Origin: Anaerotruncus sp.
GTDB taxonomy: Bacteria; Bacillota; Clostridia; Oscillospirales; Ruminococcaceae
Length of the DNA stretch: 64,000 nt
Direction of reading: 5' to 3'
Assembly (NCBI GenBank): GCA_021770005.1
Contig: JAETRV010000019.1
Span: 1 to 64,000 of the forward strand
The notes under the pieces were generated by a model. It worked only from the letters and a program-made list of their open reading frames with translations. It was not told the DNA's origin and made no database searches. This document shows, piece by piece, positions 19,781-30,656 of the stretch. Both the position numbers and the translations under genes were made by a program. Each line of letters opens with the position of its first letter. Within the stretch, counting starts at the first letter, position 1.

Positions 19781-21007
19781 ATGAGAAAGCAATATCAACG
19801 GTTTGCGAAGCTGCTGTCGCTTGCGATTGTCGCGGTGCAGTCGGTCGCTCTCTATACACAGGCGGTCCTGCCTGACCATTATTATGTGGCGGCGGGAGAA
19901 ACACTCAACATACGTTCCAACCTTCCAATCACCACCCGCAGCAGCCGCGGAAGCCTGCCTGCCGAGGCATATGCCGCGCCGGGCAACAGCTACAACGTCA
20001 ATCTCAAGCTGCCGTATGGGGTGGAGATCAAGCAGGTGCAGGTGCAGGTGGTTGATCGGGAAATGGTCATCCCGGGCGGCAACCCGTTTGGGATCAAGAT
20101 GTTCACCGAAGGGGTGATCGTGGTTGGGCTGAGCGACATTGCCAGCGGCGGGACCTCCCAAAATCCTGCCAAAGAGGCAGGGATCAAAGTCGGGGATATC
20201 ATTACCTCGATGAACGGCCGGCCGGTTCAGACCAACGAGGATGTTGGCGCGGTGGTTTCTTCCTGCTCGGGCGGAGCGGTCAGCGTCGCGCTGGAACGAT
20301 CAGGGGAAGAGATGCTGCTCCATCTACAGCCGGTGCGGGGGGATGATGGAATTTACCGCGCGGGCATCTGGGTGCGGGACAGCTCAGCCGGAATCGGCAC
20401 CATGACCTATTATAACCCGACCAGCAATGTATTTGCGGGGTTGGGGCACGCGATCTGTGACGTTGATACCGGGGACATTATGCCGCTGCATTCAGGCGAG
20501 ATCGTCGGTGTGGAGATTACCGGGGTGAACCGTGGGGAAAGCGGTTCGCCGGGAGAGCTGCGCGGCAGCTTCACCGGGGAGCACACCGGAGAACTGCTCA
20601 TCAATTCACAGGTGGGGATTTTCGGGATTGGAGATCGCCCGCTGCGCAACGCCCAGCCGGTCCCACTAGCGATGAAATACGAGGTGACCGAAGGCCCAGC
20701 CTCCATCCTCTGTACGCTGGACGATGGGCAGACACAGGAATACACCATTTCGATCGAAAAGGTGAGTATTACCGAGAACAATCCGACAAAAAATATGATC
20801 GTTCGGGTGACCGACCCACAGCTTCTGGCAAAAACCGGGGGGATTGTGCAGGGGATGAGCGGCAGCCCAATCCTACAAAATGGAAAATTGGTAGGCGCGG
20901 TTACGCATGTTTTCGTCAACGATCCCACTCGAGGATATGGAATTTTTGCTGAAAATATGGAGAAAATGTCAAAGGGAGTCGAAAATAGTCACAAAAATAC
21001 GCGGTAA
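19781..21007 (+). CDS. spoIVB: Stage IV sporulation protein B, SpoIVB serine peptidase with PDZ domain
   Basis: PDZ region; GLGHAICDVDTGDIMPLHSGEIV; IVQGMSGSPILQNGKLVGAVTHVFVNDPTRGYGIFAENM; adjacent to spo0A. Confidence 0.95.
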   Translation: MRKQYQRFAKLLSLAIVAVQSVALYTQAVLPDHYYVAAGETLNIRSNLPITTRSSRGSLPAEAYAAPGNSYNVNLKLPYGVEIKQVQVQVVDREMVIPGGNPFGIKMFTEGVIVVGLSDIASGGTSQNPAKEAGIKVGDIITSMNGRPVQTNEDVGAVVSSCSGGAVSVALERSGEEMLLHLQPVRGDDGIYRAGIWVRDSSAGIGTMTYYNPTSNVFAGLGHAICDVDTGDIMPLHSGEIVGVEITGVNRGESGSPGELRGSFTGEHTGELLINSQVGIFGIGDRPLRNAQPVPLAMKYEVTEGPASILCTLDDGQTQEYTISIEKVSITENNPTKNMIVRVTDPQLLAKTGGIVQGMSGSPILQNGKLVGAVTHVFVNDPTRGYGIFAENMEKMSKGVENSHKNTR

Positions 21008-21120
21008 TTTGACCAAAGTTTTATCTAAAATTTATAAGGCTTTCGTCTGCAAATGCCGTTGTAATATGCCGGAAATCATGGTAAAATACCGACAGGGACG
21101 TGAATTAAGGAGAGAGCTGG

Positions 21121-21900
21121 ATGAAAGAGCACACAAAAGTGCTGATTGTTGAAGGGAATGGAGATTATTGCAGTAAATGCGCACTGGCGCTCCGAACCTA
21201 TGGATTTGAGACGATCACCGCTCCTCGTGATGGGCTTGCTGTTGTCCGCGTGGTTGGAGAGGCGTTGCCTCAAGTCGTGTTGATGGATATTTTTATGCCT
21301 CAGTTGGACGCAATCGGCGTCATGAAAGCGGTCAAAGAGATGGGGTTGTTACATCCACCGCGCTTTATGGTGACTTCTACATTCAGCACTCCTATGCTGG
21401 AACAGGAAGTCATGAGCGCCGGGGCCTGCTACTTCTTTTTGATGCCATTCGATGTTGACCAGATGGTCGAGCGGATCGTAAAGATTGCGGGCGGGAGCGT
21501 TTCGTCCTCCGGGATCCTGCCGGACACAGTGGTCGCCAGCGAGCCCGACTTGGAGCTGATGGTCACCGAGATCATCCATCAGATCGGCGTGCCCGCACAT
21601 ATCAAAGGGTACCATTATGTCAGGGAGTCGATCATCCTTTCGGTCAAATCCCCTGAGATGATCAATTCAGTGACCAAGCTGCTTTACCCAAGCGTTGCAA
21701 AGCGGTTTGATACGACCGCTTCGCGTGTGGAACGAGCGATCCGCCACGCAATCGAGGTGGCATGGGACCGTGGAGACGTAGACACGCTCAACAGTTATTT
21801 TGGCTACACGATCCACAACGGGCGTGGCAAGCCAACCAATTCGGAATTTGTTGCAATGATTGCCGACAAGCTGCGCCTCCGGCTGAAAGCTGCCAACTGA
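21121..21900 (+). CDS. spo0A: Sporulation transcription factor Spo0A
   Basis: C-terminal [22 protein letters not shown]-type and [21 protein letters not shown] motifs; position after spoIVB. Confidence 0.95.
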   Translation: MKEHTKVLIVEGNGDYCSKCALALRTYGFETITAPRDGLAVVRVVGEALPQVVLMDIFMPQLDAIGVMKAVKEMGLLHPPRFMVTSTFSTPMLEQEVMSAGACYFFLMPFDVDQMVERIVKIAGGSVSSSGILPDTVVASEPDLELMVTEIIHQIGVPAHIKGYHYVRESIILSVKSPEMINSVTKLLYPSVAKRFDTTASRVERAIRHAIEVAWDRGDVDTLNSYFGYTIHNGRGKPTNSEFVAMIADKLRLRLKAAN

Positions 21901-21931
21901 CCTGAACCGTTTCCCTGAAAAACCCGTGTAA

Positions 21932-21979
21932 CCGAGATGCCGCGCCACCGCTTTGAACGATGGCGCGGCATCTCGGTTT
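21932..21979. terminator. Rho-independent terminator after spo0A
   Basis: CCGAGATGCCGCGCCA...TGGCGCGGCATCTCGG followed by T-run. Confidence 0.85.
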
Positions 21980-22005
21980 TTCTTTTCTAAGCGGCGCGCT
22001 GAAAA

Positions 22006-23715
22006 CTATCTCATACGCCCGACAGCCAGCTGATCCCGAAGCTGGAAATGCTGGACCGCACGTTTCAGCTCGGCCGCCTGGCTGTAGAGCTCCTGTGCCG
22101 ACTGCGCCGACTCTTCAGCAGTGGTGCTGTTGGTCTGGACAACGATCGAAATCTGATCCATGCCGCTGTTCAGCTGGTTGAGCGACTGCGCCTGCTGCAC
22201 TGCGGATTCGGCGATCTGCCCGATCAACTCGGTCGCCTTTTTCGCCCCGACCATCACCTCATCCATCGAATTAGCGGTATCGGTGGTCAGCGCGGTTCCC
22301 TGCTTGATCATACGCAACGAATTTTCAATCAGGTTGGAGGTATTCTGCGCGGCCTCTGCGCTCTTGTTCGCTAGGCTCTGCACCTCGTTTGCTACCACCG
22401 CGAAGCCCTTTCCTGCTTCACCGGCGCGAGCTGCTTCCACCGACGCGTTGAGCGCCAGAATATTGGTCTGGAACGAGATATCCTCGATCGTCTTGATGAT
22501 CCCGCCAATCTGGCTCGCTGCATTAGAGATGTCCTGCATGGCCGAGATCAGGGTGCGGAGCTTCTGGTCACAAACCATCAGTGAGCCCGCTGCTTCGTTC
22601 GAGCAGGTCTGGGCATTCTCAGCATCCACAGAGGTGTTGTTTACCTGGTGGGCCAAATCCTGGACGTTGGACGCAAGCGCCTCGATCGTCGCAGACTGTT
22701 CCATGGCGCCCTGGGAGAGGACCTGTGCGCTGGATGCCATCCGCTCCGAGCTTGCAGATACCTGCTCGGCGGTCACATTGATTTGCGAGAGCGCATTGTT
22801 GAGGGCATCGAGAATCTGGCGCATCGCTTTTTGGATAGGCATGAACTCTCCGCGGTATTCCAGATCGATCGAAAGATCCATCTTTCCGTCCGCCATCTGT
22901 GCCAGTTTGGAGTCGATATCGTGGATGTAGGTTTTCAACTCCCGCTTGGTTTCATGGATCGCATTTACCAGCATACCGATTTCGGAGGTATCAGGTTCCA
23001 GCGGGAATTCGGCGGACAGGTTGCCGCAGGCGATTTCCCCCATCTGATCCCGGATAATCACAAGCGGGCGCAGGATCCGTTTCTGAGTGGAACGGATGCT
23101 GCCCATCAGAAGGATACAAACCAACAGCAGCGCCAAGAAGATGGCGACACGGATCACATTACAGAGCTGGAGCAGGTTCTGCACCTCTGCGGCAGTGCGT
23201 GCATCCAGCGTCTCAAGGAACTGGGTCTTTAGGCCGTTGATCTGCGTGATCGCCGTGTTGTAATCGTCGCCATAGACATAGTCGATTGCTTCCTGCATCT
23301 TCCCGGCCTTGACATTTTCCATCGCATTCTCTTCGAGGGGAACCAGATTCTGGGAAAGTTTAGACATGGAATCAATCAGCGCCTGTTCCTCTTTGGTAAT
23401 GCCGATCTCCTGCATTGCCGCAACCCCCAGGTCACGGTTTTTCAGGTTATTGACCTCATTCCAGTAGTTGTCATAATGGATGGTGTTCCCGGTTGCGGCA
23501 TAGGCGCGCACCTCATTGGTCAGGTAGGATGAACCATTCATGAACCGGTTTGCATTGTAGGTCAGATCGAACCGCTCTTCATTCGCGGTATAAAGCCGGC
23601 TGTTCATACTGCTATAAAATATGAGCAGAAGCGCTGTAATGAATAGCGCAAGGATAGAAAAACCATTCAGGATAAAGGATCTTGTAGACTGGTTCATCAC
23701 TTTTTTCATTTTCAT
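22006..23715 (-). CDS. Methyl-accepting chemotaxis protein
   Basis: [50 protein letters not shown] signalling domain. Confidence 0.96.
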   Translation of the reverse strand: MKMKKVMNQSTRSFILNGFSILALFITALLLIFYSSMNSRLYTANEERFDLTYNANRFMNGSSYLTNEVRAYAATGNTIHYDNYWNEVNNLKNRDLGVAAMQEIGITKEEQALIDSMSKLSQNLVPLEENAMENVKAGKMQEAIDYVYGDDYNTAITQINGLKTQFLETLDARTAAEVQNLLQLCNVIRVAIFLALLLVCILLMGSIRSTQKRILRPLVIIRDQMGEIACGNLSAEFPLEPDTSEIGMLVNAIHETKRELKTYIHDIDSKLAQMADGKMDLSIDLEYRGEFMPIQKAMRQILDALNNALSQINVTAEQVSASSERMASSAQVLSQGAMEQSATIEALASNVQDLAHQVNNTSVDAENAQTCSNEAAGSLMVCDQKLRTLISAMQDISNAASQIGGIIKTIEDISFQTNILALNASVEAARAGEAGKGFAVVANEVQSLANKSAEAAQNTSNLIENSLRMIKQGTALTTDTANSMDEVMVGAKKATELIGQIAESAVQQAQSLNQLNSGMDQISIVVQTNSTTAEESAQSAQELYSQAAELKRAVQHFQLRDQLAVGRMR

Positions 23716-24041
23716 AACCGTTCCTTTCGATGCGTTGCAGCTCTCCGGGAAGAAAAAGTAGCACTGTTTCGCTGAAAACCAACCATATGTTGCTTTTTCA
23801 AACAGATCCCAAGAGCAAAGCCCTATTCTTCTTCTAACAGAAAGTAAAAAGTGTTGGATTCAACAACGTCCCCTTCTATTCTACAAAAAAATATATGAAA
23901 TTTCAACATCTTCAAGCAAATTTCATAAAATAGACAGGTGATTTTCAATCCAGGTTCCAGCTGCATGTAGAAAATAGGAAATCGAATGGGTATGCGTCTG
24001 GGAAAAAGGGCCCCTGCATAGCATATGCAAGGGCCTGTCTG

Positions 24042-26264
24042 TCAGAGTACTTTCAGGACAAAAACTTGGGAATCAAAATCGCAGCTGGGCTGCCCGCCAA
24101 CCGGAACCTCCCCGGTAGAGGCGTCGCTGGTGATCAATCCGACATGCATGAGTTCGTCTCCGTAGAAGCAGCCTTTGCCGTCGATCTGGTAGCATCGGCT
24201 GGGGTCGAGCCCCTGTAAGCGGATACGGGTAAACGGCGCATTCACATCGTTGAGCACCCGGTACCAGCCGACGACTGCCTCGGACTGGTCCTCGCTCACC
24301 GACATCCATGCAGTGACGTTGCCCTCAAACGGGCTTTTCAGGCGGTAGAACCGGCCAAACTGAAGGGTGCGGCGGTGCGACTTCATAAAGGCGATCTGCT
24401 TCCGGACCTCCTCCTGTTCCGGCCCGGTGAGGCGGTTGAGGTCTAGCTCATAGCCGAATGTACCGAAATAGGCGACATTCGCCCGGGTGTGCAGCGGGGT
24501 GATCCGGAATACCTGATGGTTGGGCACCACCGACACATGGCTGCCGATGCTGCTGATCGGATAACAGAACGAGCTGCCATATTGGATTTTCAGCCGCTCG
24601 ACCGCATCCGAGTCATCGCTGGCCCAAGCCTGCGGCGCATAATAGAGCATACCGGGGTCAAAACGCCCGCCGCCACTGGCGCAGGACTCGAACAGCACTT
24701 CCGGGAATCGGGCGGTCAGACGCTCATACAGGTCATAAACACCCAAAATATACCGGTGAAAAACCTCTCCTTGACGGTCAGCGGGAAGCGCATTGGAGTA
24801 ACATTCGGTAATGCTCCGGTTCATATCCCATTTAATATAAGAAAGCTTTGCCTCTTCCAGAATTTTGGACATCATTCCATAGATGTGGTCGACCACTTCT
24901 CTGCGGGAGAAATCCAGAACATACTGGAACCGTCCGTGGGACATAGGACGTCCGGGGGTTTCGAGCAGCCAGTCGGGATGGGCGCGATAGAGGTCGGAAT
25001 CCTTGTTAATCATCTCGGGTTCGAACCAAAGCCCGAACCGCATCCCGAGCGCTTCGATCCGCCGGGCAAGCCCCGACACCCCGTTTGGAAGACGATCCGG
25101 GTTCGCAATCCAGTCTCCCAGACCGGCATGGTCGCTGCAGCGCTTGCCGAACCAGCCGTCATCAAGTACAAACAGCTCGACACCACATTCCTGGGCTTTT
25201 TGGGCAATCTCCACCAGGCGGTCCTCGGTGAAGTCAAAATACGTGGCCTCCCAATTATTAATCAGGATCGGACGCTCCCGGTCGCGCCAGAAGCCCCGCG
25301 CAAGGCGGGTCTGGTAGAGATGGTGGAAGGTCTGGCTCATGCCGTTCAGGCCCTTATCCGAATAGACCACGACCGCTTCCGGCGTCTGGAACGACTCCTG
25401 CGGCTCGAGCTTCCAATCGAACCCCGAGGGATGGATACCGAGCAGCACACGGGTGACATTATAGGTATCCACCTCGGCCTGTGCTAGAAAGTTGCCGCTG
25501 TAGATCAGGCTGAATCCGATTGCTTCCCCTTGGAATTCGTCCGCAGTGGGGCGTTTCAGCGCGATAAACGGGTTATGGTGGGGAGAGGAATGGCCGCGCC
25601 GGCTCCCAACCGATTGGATCCCCTGTGTGAGTTTGCGGGTTTTGAGGTGCCGTTCCCGCGCCCATGCGCCGGAAAACTGCATCCAGTCGTACTCACAATC
25701 GGGCAGGTCGAGACAAAGGCTCATCGCGGAGAGCAGATGGACCGCCTTTTCGCCGCAGTTGGTGAGCCGGGCGCTCCGGGCGATCGCGCCACCCTCGGCA
25801 AAGATGGTGTAGAGCAGCTCGAGCGTGATCCCAGCGACCGGGTCTTCCAGCGTCAGGACCAGCGTCTCGGCTTCGGAATCCTGTTCGGTATAGGTTGCGG
25901 GAAGCCCGGCCAGACGGGGTTTTCCAGGGGTGATCTGGTGCCCTTTGTAACGGAAGTCGGATAGCCGGCTCCCGTTTTCCTGTAAGACCTCAACAGCTGG
26001 CTGCCGAAAGTCGGTGGTACCATAAACGCCGTACTCCTGCTTGACATGCTCGAGCGAGAAGGTCCGGTCGTCCTCCCGCAGATAAGCGGTGACCGGCCGG
26101 TGGGTCGCAAGCTCGAGTAGGTAGGAATAATCCGGCCTCTGGTGGATTCTTTTTCCGAAATAAAGCTGTCCCATCTGTTCGTTGGGAAGGATGGTCATAA
26201 TGTAGCTGATTTCGTCATTGCACAGGTGGAATGTTTTGTTTTTTTCATCAAATAAGACAGGCAT
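24042..26264 (-). CDS. Alpha-galactosidase (GH36)
   Basis: ELFVLDDGWFGKR, IKWDMNRSITE, FESCASGGGRFDPGMLYYAPQAWASDD. Confidence 0.95.
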   Translation of the reverse strand: MPVLFDEKNKTFHLCNDEISYIMTILPNEQMGQLYFGKRIHQRPDYSYLLELATHRPVTAYLREDDRTFSLEHVKQEYGVYGTTDFRQPAVEVLQENGSRLSDFRYKGHQITPGKPRLAGLPATYTEQDSEAETLVLTLEDPVAGITLELLYTIFAEGGAIARSARLTNCGEKAVHLLSAMSLCLDLPDCEYDWMQFSGAWARERHLKTRKLTQGIQSVGSRRGHSSPHHNPFIALKRPTADEFQGEAIGFSLIYSGNFLAQAEVDTYNVTRVLLGIHPSGFDWKLEPQESFQTPEAVVVYSDKGLNGMSQTFHHLYQTRLARGFWRDRERPILINNWEATYFDFTEDRLVEIAQKAQECGVELFVLDDGWFGKRCSDHAGLGDWIANPDRLPNGVSGLARRIEALGMRFGLWFEPEMINKDSDLYRAHPDWLLETPGRPMSHGRFQYVLDFSRREVVDHIYGMMSKILEEAKLSYIKWDMNRSITECYSNALPADRQGEVFHRYILGVYDLYERLTARFPEVLFESCASGGGRFDPGMLYYAPQAWASDDSDAVERLKIQYGSSFCYPISSIGSHVSVVPNHQVFRITPLHTRANVAYFGTFGYELDLNRLTGPEQEEVRKQIAFMKSHRRTLQFGRFYRLKSPFEGNVTAWMSVSEDQSEAVVGWYRVLNDVNAPFTRIRLQGLDPSRCYQIDGKGCFYGDELMHVGLITSDASTGEVPVGGQPSCDFDSQVFVLKVL

Positions 26265-26423
26265 AGCAACATCCTCCATGAGATAGTCGATTCCCGGACG
26301 CGCAGAATGCATCATAGTTGTCCGACTGCGGCAGCGCCCGCATTGGTGTTAAGCATACCACAGGCGGCCGAAAATCTCAAGTAGAAACAGACGCTTTTGT
26401 CATGACTTTTTTACTTCGGCCTA

Positions 26424-26630
26424 GGGGCTGTTTGAAAAATCGAAATTACCGTCTTTTTCTACAAAAAGCGCCCTCTTGCCGCCTTTGGGCGGCAATTCAC
26501 CCCAAAAAAACGCTTCTCAGGATAAAGTATTCCGCCGCAGCGGCGTGCATAGGCCAACCGATGCGAAGCACCGGCTCTTGGGCCGGAGCAAAAAAATCGA
26601 GTAAAACGTTAGACCTTGAGCAGGCGCTTA
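26424..26630 (-). repeat. Dispersed hairpin-rich repeat, copy B (internally deleted)
   Basis: GCCGCAGCGGCGTGCATAGGCCAACCGATGCGAAGCACCGGCTCTTGGGCCGGAGCAAAAAAATCGAGTAAAAC and GCCCTCTTGCCGCCTTTGGGCGGCAATTCACCCC in common with other copies. Confidence 0.88.
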
Positions 26631-26677
26631 GGGCGAGGCAGAGGTGATTTATCAGGTTTTCGATATGGGTTGGGCAT

Positions 26678-27031
26678 CTATTCCAAGGTGATATATCTGC
26701 GGATTTCGTCGAGTGTTTCTTTGCCGATCCCATCCACTTCGAGGAGCTGGTTCACAGAGGTGAGCCGCCCATGGGAAGCGATAAAGGTGCGGATTGCCCG
26801 CGCTTTTACCGGCCCGATTCCTGGAAGCCGCTCCAGTTCTTCTTCTGTGGCGGTGTTGACGTTGATTTTCACACCAGCCAGTTCTGGGTAGGGGTCGAGC
26901 ACCGGAGGCGGGGTAAACTCAATTACGGCAGGGACTTCCAGCGGTGCATTTTCAATCTGATACCAGATCAACCCCGCTGTAAGCAGCAGGGCGATCAATC
27001 CAAGCGTCCCATAGCCAAGTTTGAAATCCAT
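26678..27031 (-). CDS. ComEA-like helix-hairpin-helix DNA-binding protein
   Basis: N-terminal TM; INVNTATEEELERLPGIGPVKARAI. Confidence 0.88.
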   Translation of the reverse strand: MDFKLGYGTLGLIALLLTAGLIWYQIENAPLEVPAVIEFTPPPVLDPYPELAGVKINVNTATEEELERLPGIGPVKARAIRTFIASHGRLTSVNQLLEVDGIGKETLDEIRRYITLE

Positions 27032-27102
27032 CTTTCGCCGTCTCCTGTGTTGTGATTGGGTCCATCCGGTTCTATCCTATCATATCAGGGGGGAAATGCC
27101 AT

Positions 27103-27756
27103 TTAGGCGATAAAAAACAACACCATAAAATAGTGGCACACGCTGCCAAGGATCACGAAAATGTGGAACAATTCATGGAATCCAAACGCTTTTGAAAAAT
27201 TGGGGCGCTTGAGCATATAGATCACGCCGCCAAAGGTGTAGCAAAGCCCGCCCGCGAGGAGCAGCGAAATCCCGGCGGCGGGCAGAGTGCCGACTGCGGG
27301 AAGGTCGATCAGGATGGCCCATCCAAGCAGCAGATAGAGGGAGGTGCCGAGCCAGCGGGGGGCATTGATCCAACAGAGCTTCATCACGATCCCGCCGAGC
27401 GCAACCGCCCAGATTGCGCTGGTAAAGAGGACCGCTTTGGTGCGGGGGAGCAGGTTGAGCAGAACCGGGGTGTAGGTCCCCGCAATCAGCACATAGATCA
27501 TGGCGTGGTCGAGCTTGCGCAGAAGGGCGATGATCCGGGCGGGGGCCTGGGAAAAATGATAAAATCCACTCGCGCTGTAGAGCGCGATCAGCGAAAGGCA
27601 GAAAAGCAGGGTGGAAACCACTGTCAGCGAGGAAACCGGACCGGAAACCGCCAGATGCAGGATCATCACTGCAAGCCCCAGGATGGAAAGCCCTGCACCG
27701 ATAAAATGGGAATAGCTGCTGATGGGGTCGCGTGCCTTTAAAAAGATGCGCGGCAT
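27103..27756 (-). CDS. Hemolysin III / PAQR-family membrane protein
   Basis: PISSYSHFIGAGLSI; ALYSASGFYHF; LDHAMIYVLIAGTYTPV; FGFHELFHIFVILGSVCHY. Confidence 0.93.
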   Translation of the reverse strand: MPRIFLKARDPISSYSHFIGAGLSILGLAVMILHLAVSGPVSSLTVVSTLLFCLSLIALYSASGFYHFSQAPARIIALLRKLDHAMIYVLIAGTYTPVLLNLLPRTKAVLFTSAIWAVALGGIVMKLCWINAPRWLGTSLYLLLGWAILIDLPAVGTLPAAGISLLLAGGLCYTFGGVIYMLKRPNFSKAFGFHELFHIFVILGSVCHYFMVLFFIA

Positions 27757-27912
27757 AAGATCACCTCGTTTTTATATTTTATAATATAGTTTTAAAAACC
27801 ACTTTATGAATTTATTATACTACTTAAAATAAGAAGATGCAAGATGTGATTGCAAAAAAATCTGATTTGAGGTATGATTATAGTATAGAAAAATCGATCG
27901 TGAGGGAATGCC

Positions 27913-28434
27913 ATGAAATTATTTTCTGAATTGCTGGAACAAGCATTTTCCGATGCAAACCTACCGGTGGAATCGGTCCCGGCAATCGACCTGTACATGG
28001 ATCAGATTTTGACGCTGGTGGAAGATGGGCTTTCGGCGAACAAACGCCGCCCGGAGGACAAGCTGCTCACCAAGTCGATGATTCACAACTACAGCAAGGA
28101 GCATCTTATTATGCCTGTAAAGGGCAAGAAATATTCTCGGGAGCAGGTTTTCCAGCTGCTCTGCGTGCTGAACCTGAAGCAGACGCTTGCCATGTCCGAT
28201 ATCCGCACGCTCACAGGGCACGAACCAGATTCCTCCGGGTTTGCTGCTGCTTATGGGGCGTCGCTTGCGTTGAAAGAAGAATTGCGTGGACGGATGGAAC
28301 AGGTGCTTTTGGAGACGTTCGGCGCCAATCCGGATCTTTCCGACCGGGAGCAGCTGTTGACTCTTTGCCTGACGCTTTCCTCCGCTTCTACGCTATTGCG
28401 CAGGCTTTGTGAAAAGATGATCGATGAAACATAA
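27913..28434 (+). CDS. DUF1836-domain protein
   Basis: YMDQILTLVEDGL ... LTKSMIHNYSKEHLIMPVKGKKYSREQ. Confidence 0.85.
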   Translation: MKLFSELLEQAFSDANLPVESVPAIDLYMDQILTLVEDGLSANKRRPEDKLLTKSMIHNYSKEHLIMPVKGKKYSREQVFQLLCVLNLKQTLAMSDIRTLTGHEPDSSGFAAAYGASLALKEELRGRMEQVLLETFGANPDLSDREQLLTLCLTLSSASTLLRRLCEKMIDET

Positions 28435-28435
28435 A

Positions 28436-28471
28436 AAAATGCATCATCCAAAACCGGATGATGCATTTTTT
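28436..28471 (+). terminator. Rho-independent terminator
   Basis: AAAAATGCATCATCC-AAAACC-GGATGATGCATTTTT. Confidence 0.85.
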
Positions 28472-28634
28472 AGAAGCTGTACCATTCGCCGAAGTGCGCA
28501 GATTGGCAAGCAAATTTTTCGACTGTCGAAGCCTCAAAAACGCCGGAATCCTTTATGGCTTTCAAGTTTTTGAGGCAAAGACAGGCGGGAAATTTGCCGG
28601 CAAGATGCATGCGGCGGCTATTGGTACGGCTTCT
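28472..28634. repeat. Small MITE-like element, second type
   Basis: Terminal inverted repeats AGAAGCTGTACCAT / TTGGTACGGCTTCT; inner CCTCAAAAAC/GTTTTTGAGG inverted repeat; no ORF. Confidence 0.55.
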
Positions 28635-28643
28635 TATAGAGAG

Positions 28644-29012
28644 CTATAGCTTTGCGCCGCACCGGCTGCAAAACTGGTCCCCCGGCTGACGGGGAGCCCC
28701 ACAGGATGCGCAGCGCGGGACACAGTTGTTTTTCAACAGATGCAGGTCAGCCGGAGCGGGATGCACTGGTTCGCCGCGCAGCATCTGTTTGCCAAGTTCG
28801 GGGTTCAGCTCGTAGACGCTGGCGCAGTTGGGACAGGTGGCAAGATAAGAAGCCCCATATTTGACCAGCGGGATGAAAAATGCATGGACATAGCTGTACT
28901 GCCGGCAAACGCTGAAATTCGCCAGATGCCCACAGGCAGCGCAGGGGATACCCGAAATCTGCCCCACGGGTACTACTTTTGCATCTGTGCCGAATATACC
29001 TATAAAGAACAT
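28644..29012 (-). CDS. Zinc-ribbon protein
   Basis: CAACGH, CPNC and C-terminal CASCGAPRQPGDQFCSRCGAKL zinc ribbon. Confidence 0.8.
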   Translation of the reverse strand: MFFIGIFGTDAKVVPVGQISGIPCAACGHLANFSVCRQYSYVHAFFIPLVKYGASYLATCPNCASVYELNPELGKQMLRGEPVHPAPADLHLLKNNCVPRCASCGAPRQPGDQFCSRCGAKL

Positions 29013-29174
29013 ACTGCATCCTCCGTTAATATGTAAAGTGGAGTCCTCTCTCTTTTTTTAGTGTATCTTATTTTTTGGAATTGTCAATTCTTTTGCACTT
29101 GACCGAAACAGTCGAAATGTGTAAAATGGACATAAATTCTGAAACGATGTTGTACAGCAGGAGGGAATTTACCT

Positions 29175-30626
29175 GTGAAAAATGGAAAAAAATGGTGTAT
29201 AGGAGCGTTGTTGTTCGGCCTTCTTTTGTTGGCAGCTTGTATGGTACTGTCATTTGCCGGATGCAGCGGACCGGATAGGGGTTCTGCTTCTCCGAGCGCC
29301 TCCGCCGCGTCCGGCGTGACCGACGAACAGGATGCGGAAATCCTGCTCAGCCGGGTGGAGGAGCAGAGTGTTTACGGGGTGGAGACCCCTTCTGCGGAGG
29401 ATGGGCGGCTGCTGGTTTCCCAGGAAATAGACCAGGCGTCCTCCGAACCGTCGGAGCCGGAGAAATCCGCCGCTTCACAGGAGGCGTCAGGGCAGGAAGA
29501 AGCGGCGATGCTCGCAAAACGGACCGAACCCGCCCAGCCGGTTGAAGGGGAGGTACGCGGGGTTTGGTTCTCCTACCTCACCATGGGACCGCTGGCGAAG
29601 AACAAAACCCAGGCGGAGTTTACCAGCAATATCGACACCGCTTTCGGCAAGATTGCGGATGAAGGGTTTAACACTGTATTCGCGCAGGTGCGTCCGTTTG
29701 GGGATGCACTCTACCAGTCGAGCTATTTCCCGTGGTCCTACCTTCTGACCGGGACCGAGGGGGAAAACCCCGGCTATGACCCGCTTGAGATCATGTGCGA
29801 GATTGCAGACAAACATGGCTTGCGGATCGAAGCATGGATCAATCCATACCGGGTGCGGCTGAGCGGCTATAAAGAGGCGCTCTCAAGTAAAAATCAGGCA
29901 CAGAAGTGGCTCAAGTCGGGGAATGACAGTGTCGTCGAGTGGAACGGCGGCATCTACTATAACCCGGGGAGCGCACAGGCGCGGGCGCTGATCGTCAATG
30001 GGGTGGAGGAGATCGTTGCAAACTACAACGTGGACGGCATCCACTTTGACGACTACTTCTATCCCACCACCGATATGGCATTCGATCAGGCGACCTGGCA
30101 GGCGGCGAAAAGCAGCCTTCCGCAGGCGGACTGGCGGCGTGAAAATGTCAATCTGCTGGTGCGGGAGGTATATGCGGCGGTCAAGTCGATCGATCCGAAC
30201 TGCCTGTTCGGAATCAGCCCACAGGGAAACACCCAGAACAACTACAACGGTCAGTTTATTGATGTGGCAAAATGGCTTGCGAATCCCGGCTATCTCGACT
30301 ATATCTGTCCGCAGATCTACTATGGATTTGAGAACGGCACCAATCCCTATGCGCAGACAGTTGAGAAGTGGAACCAGATGATTAAAGTCCCGACGATCAA
30401 ACTTTATGTGGGGATTGCGGCCTATAAACTCGGCGCAGAAGATCAATGGGCGGGTGCGGGCAGCCGGGAATGGCTGGATACCGAGGACATCCTCGCCAGG
30501 ATGGTCGAGACCGCGCGGAAGGCGTCCCATTACGGCGGATTCGCGATCTATAGCTATGATTCGCTCTTCTCCACCGACACGCAGCAGGTGCGTATTGAGC
30601 GGGAAAACCTGAAAAAAATCCTGTAA
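29175..30626 (+). CDS. GHL10 / DUF187-type glycoside hydrolase-like lipoprotein
   Basis: Signal/lipobox VLSFAGCS; RGVWFSYLTM; EAWINPYRV; DGIHFDDYFYP; GISPQGNTQNNY. Confidence 0.88.
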   Translation: MKNGKKWCIGALLFGLLLLAACMVLSFAGCSGPDRGSASPSASAASGVTDEQDAEILLSRVEEQSVYGVETPSAEDGRLLVSQEIDQASSEPSEPEKSAASQEASGQEEAAMLAKRTEPAQPVEGEVRGVWFSYLTMGPLAKNKTQAEFTSNIDTAFGKIADEGFNTVFAQVRPFGDALYQSSYFPWSYLLTGTEGENPGYDPLEIMCEIADKHGLRIEAWINPYRVRLSGYKEALSSKNQAQKWLKSGNDSVVEWNGGIYYNPGSAQARALIVNGVEEIVANYNVDGIHFDDYFYPTTDMAFDQATWQAAKSSLPQADWRRENVNLLVREVYAAVKSIDPNCLFGISPQGNTQNNYNGQFIDVAKWLANPGYLDYICPQIYYGFENGTNPYAQTVEKWNQMIKVPTIKLYVGIAAYKLGAEDQWAGAGSREWLDTEDILARMVETARKASHYGGFAIYSYDSLFSTDTQQVRIERENLKKIL

Positions 30627-30656
30627 ACGGCCTTTCCCGCGCATCGGAGGGCGTCT

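Noticed and set aside
20971-21120. 0A-box-like AGTCGAAAA near the end of spoIVB, upstream of spo0A
   Set aside because: Too degenerate and short to claim as a Spo0A site without a motif model.
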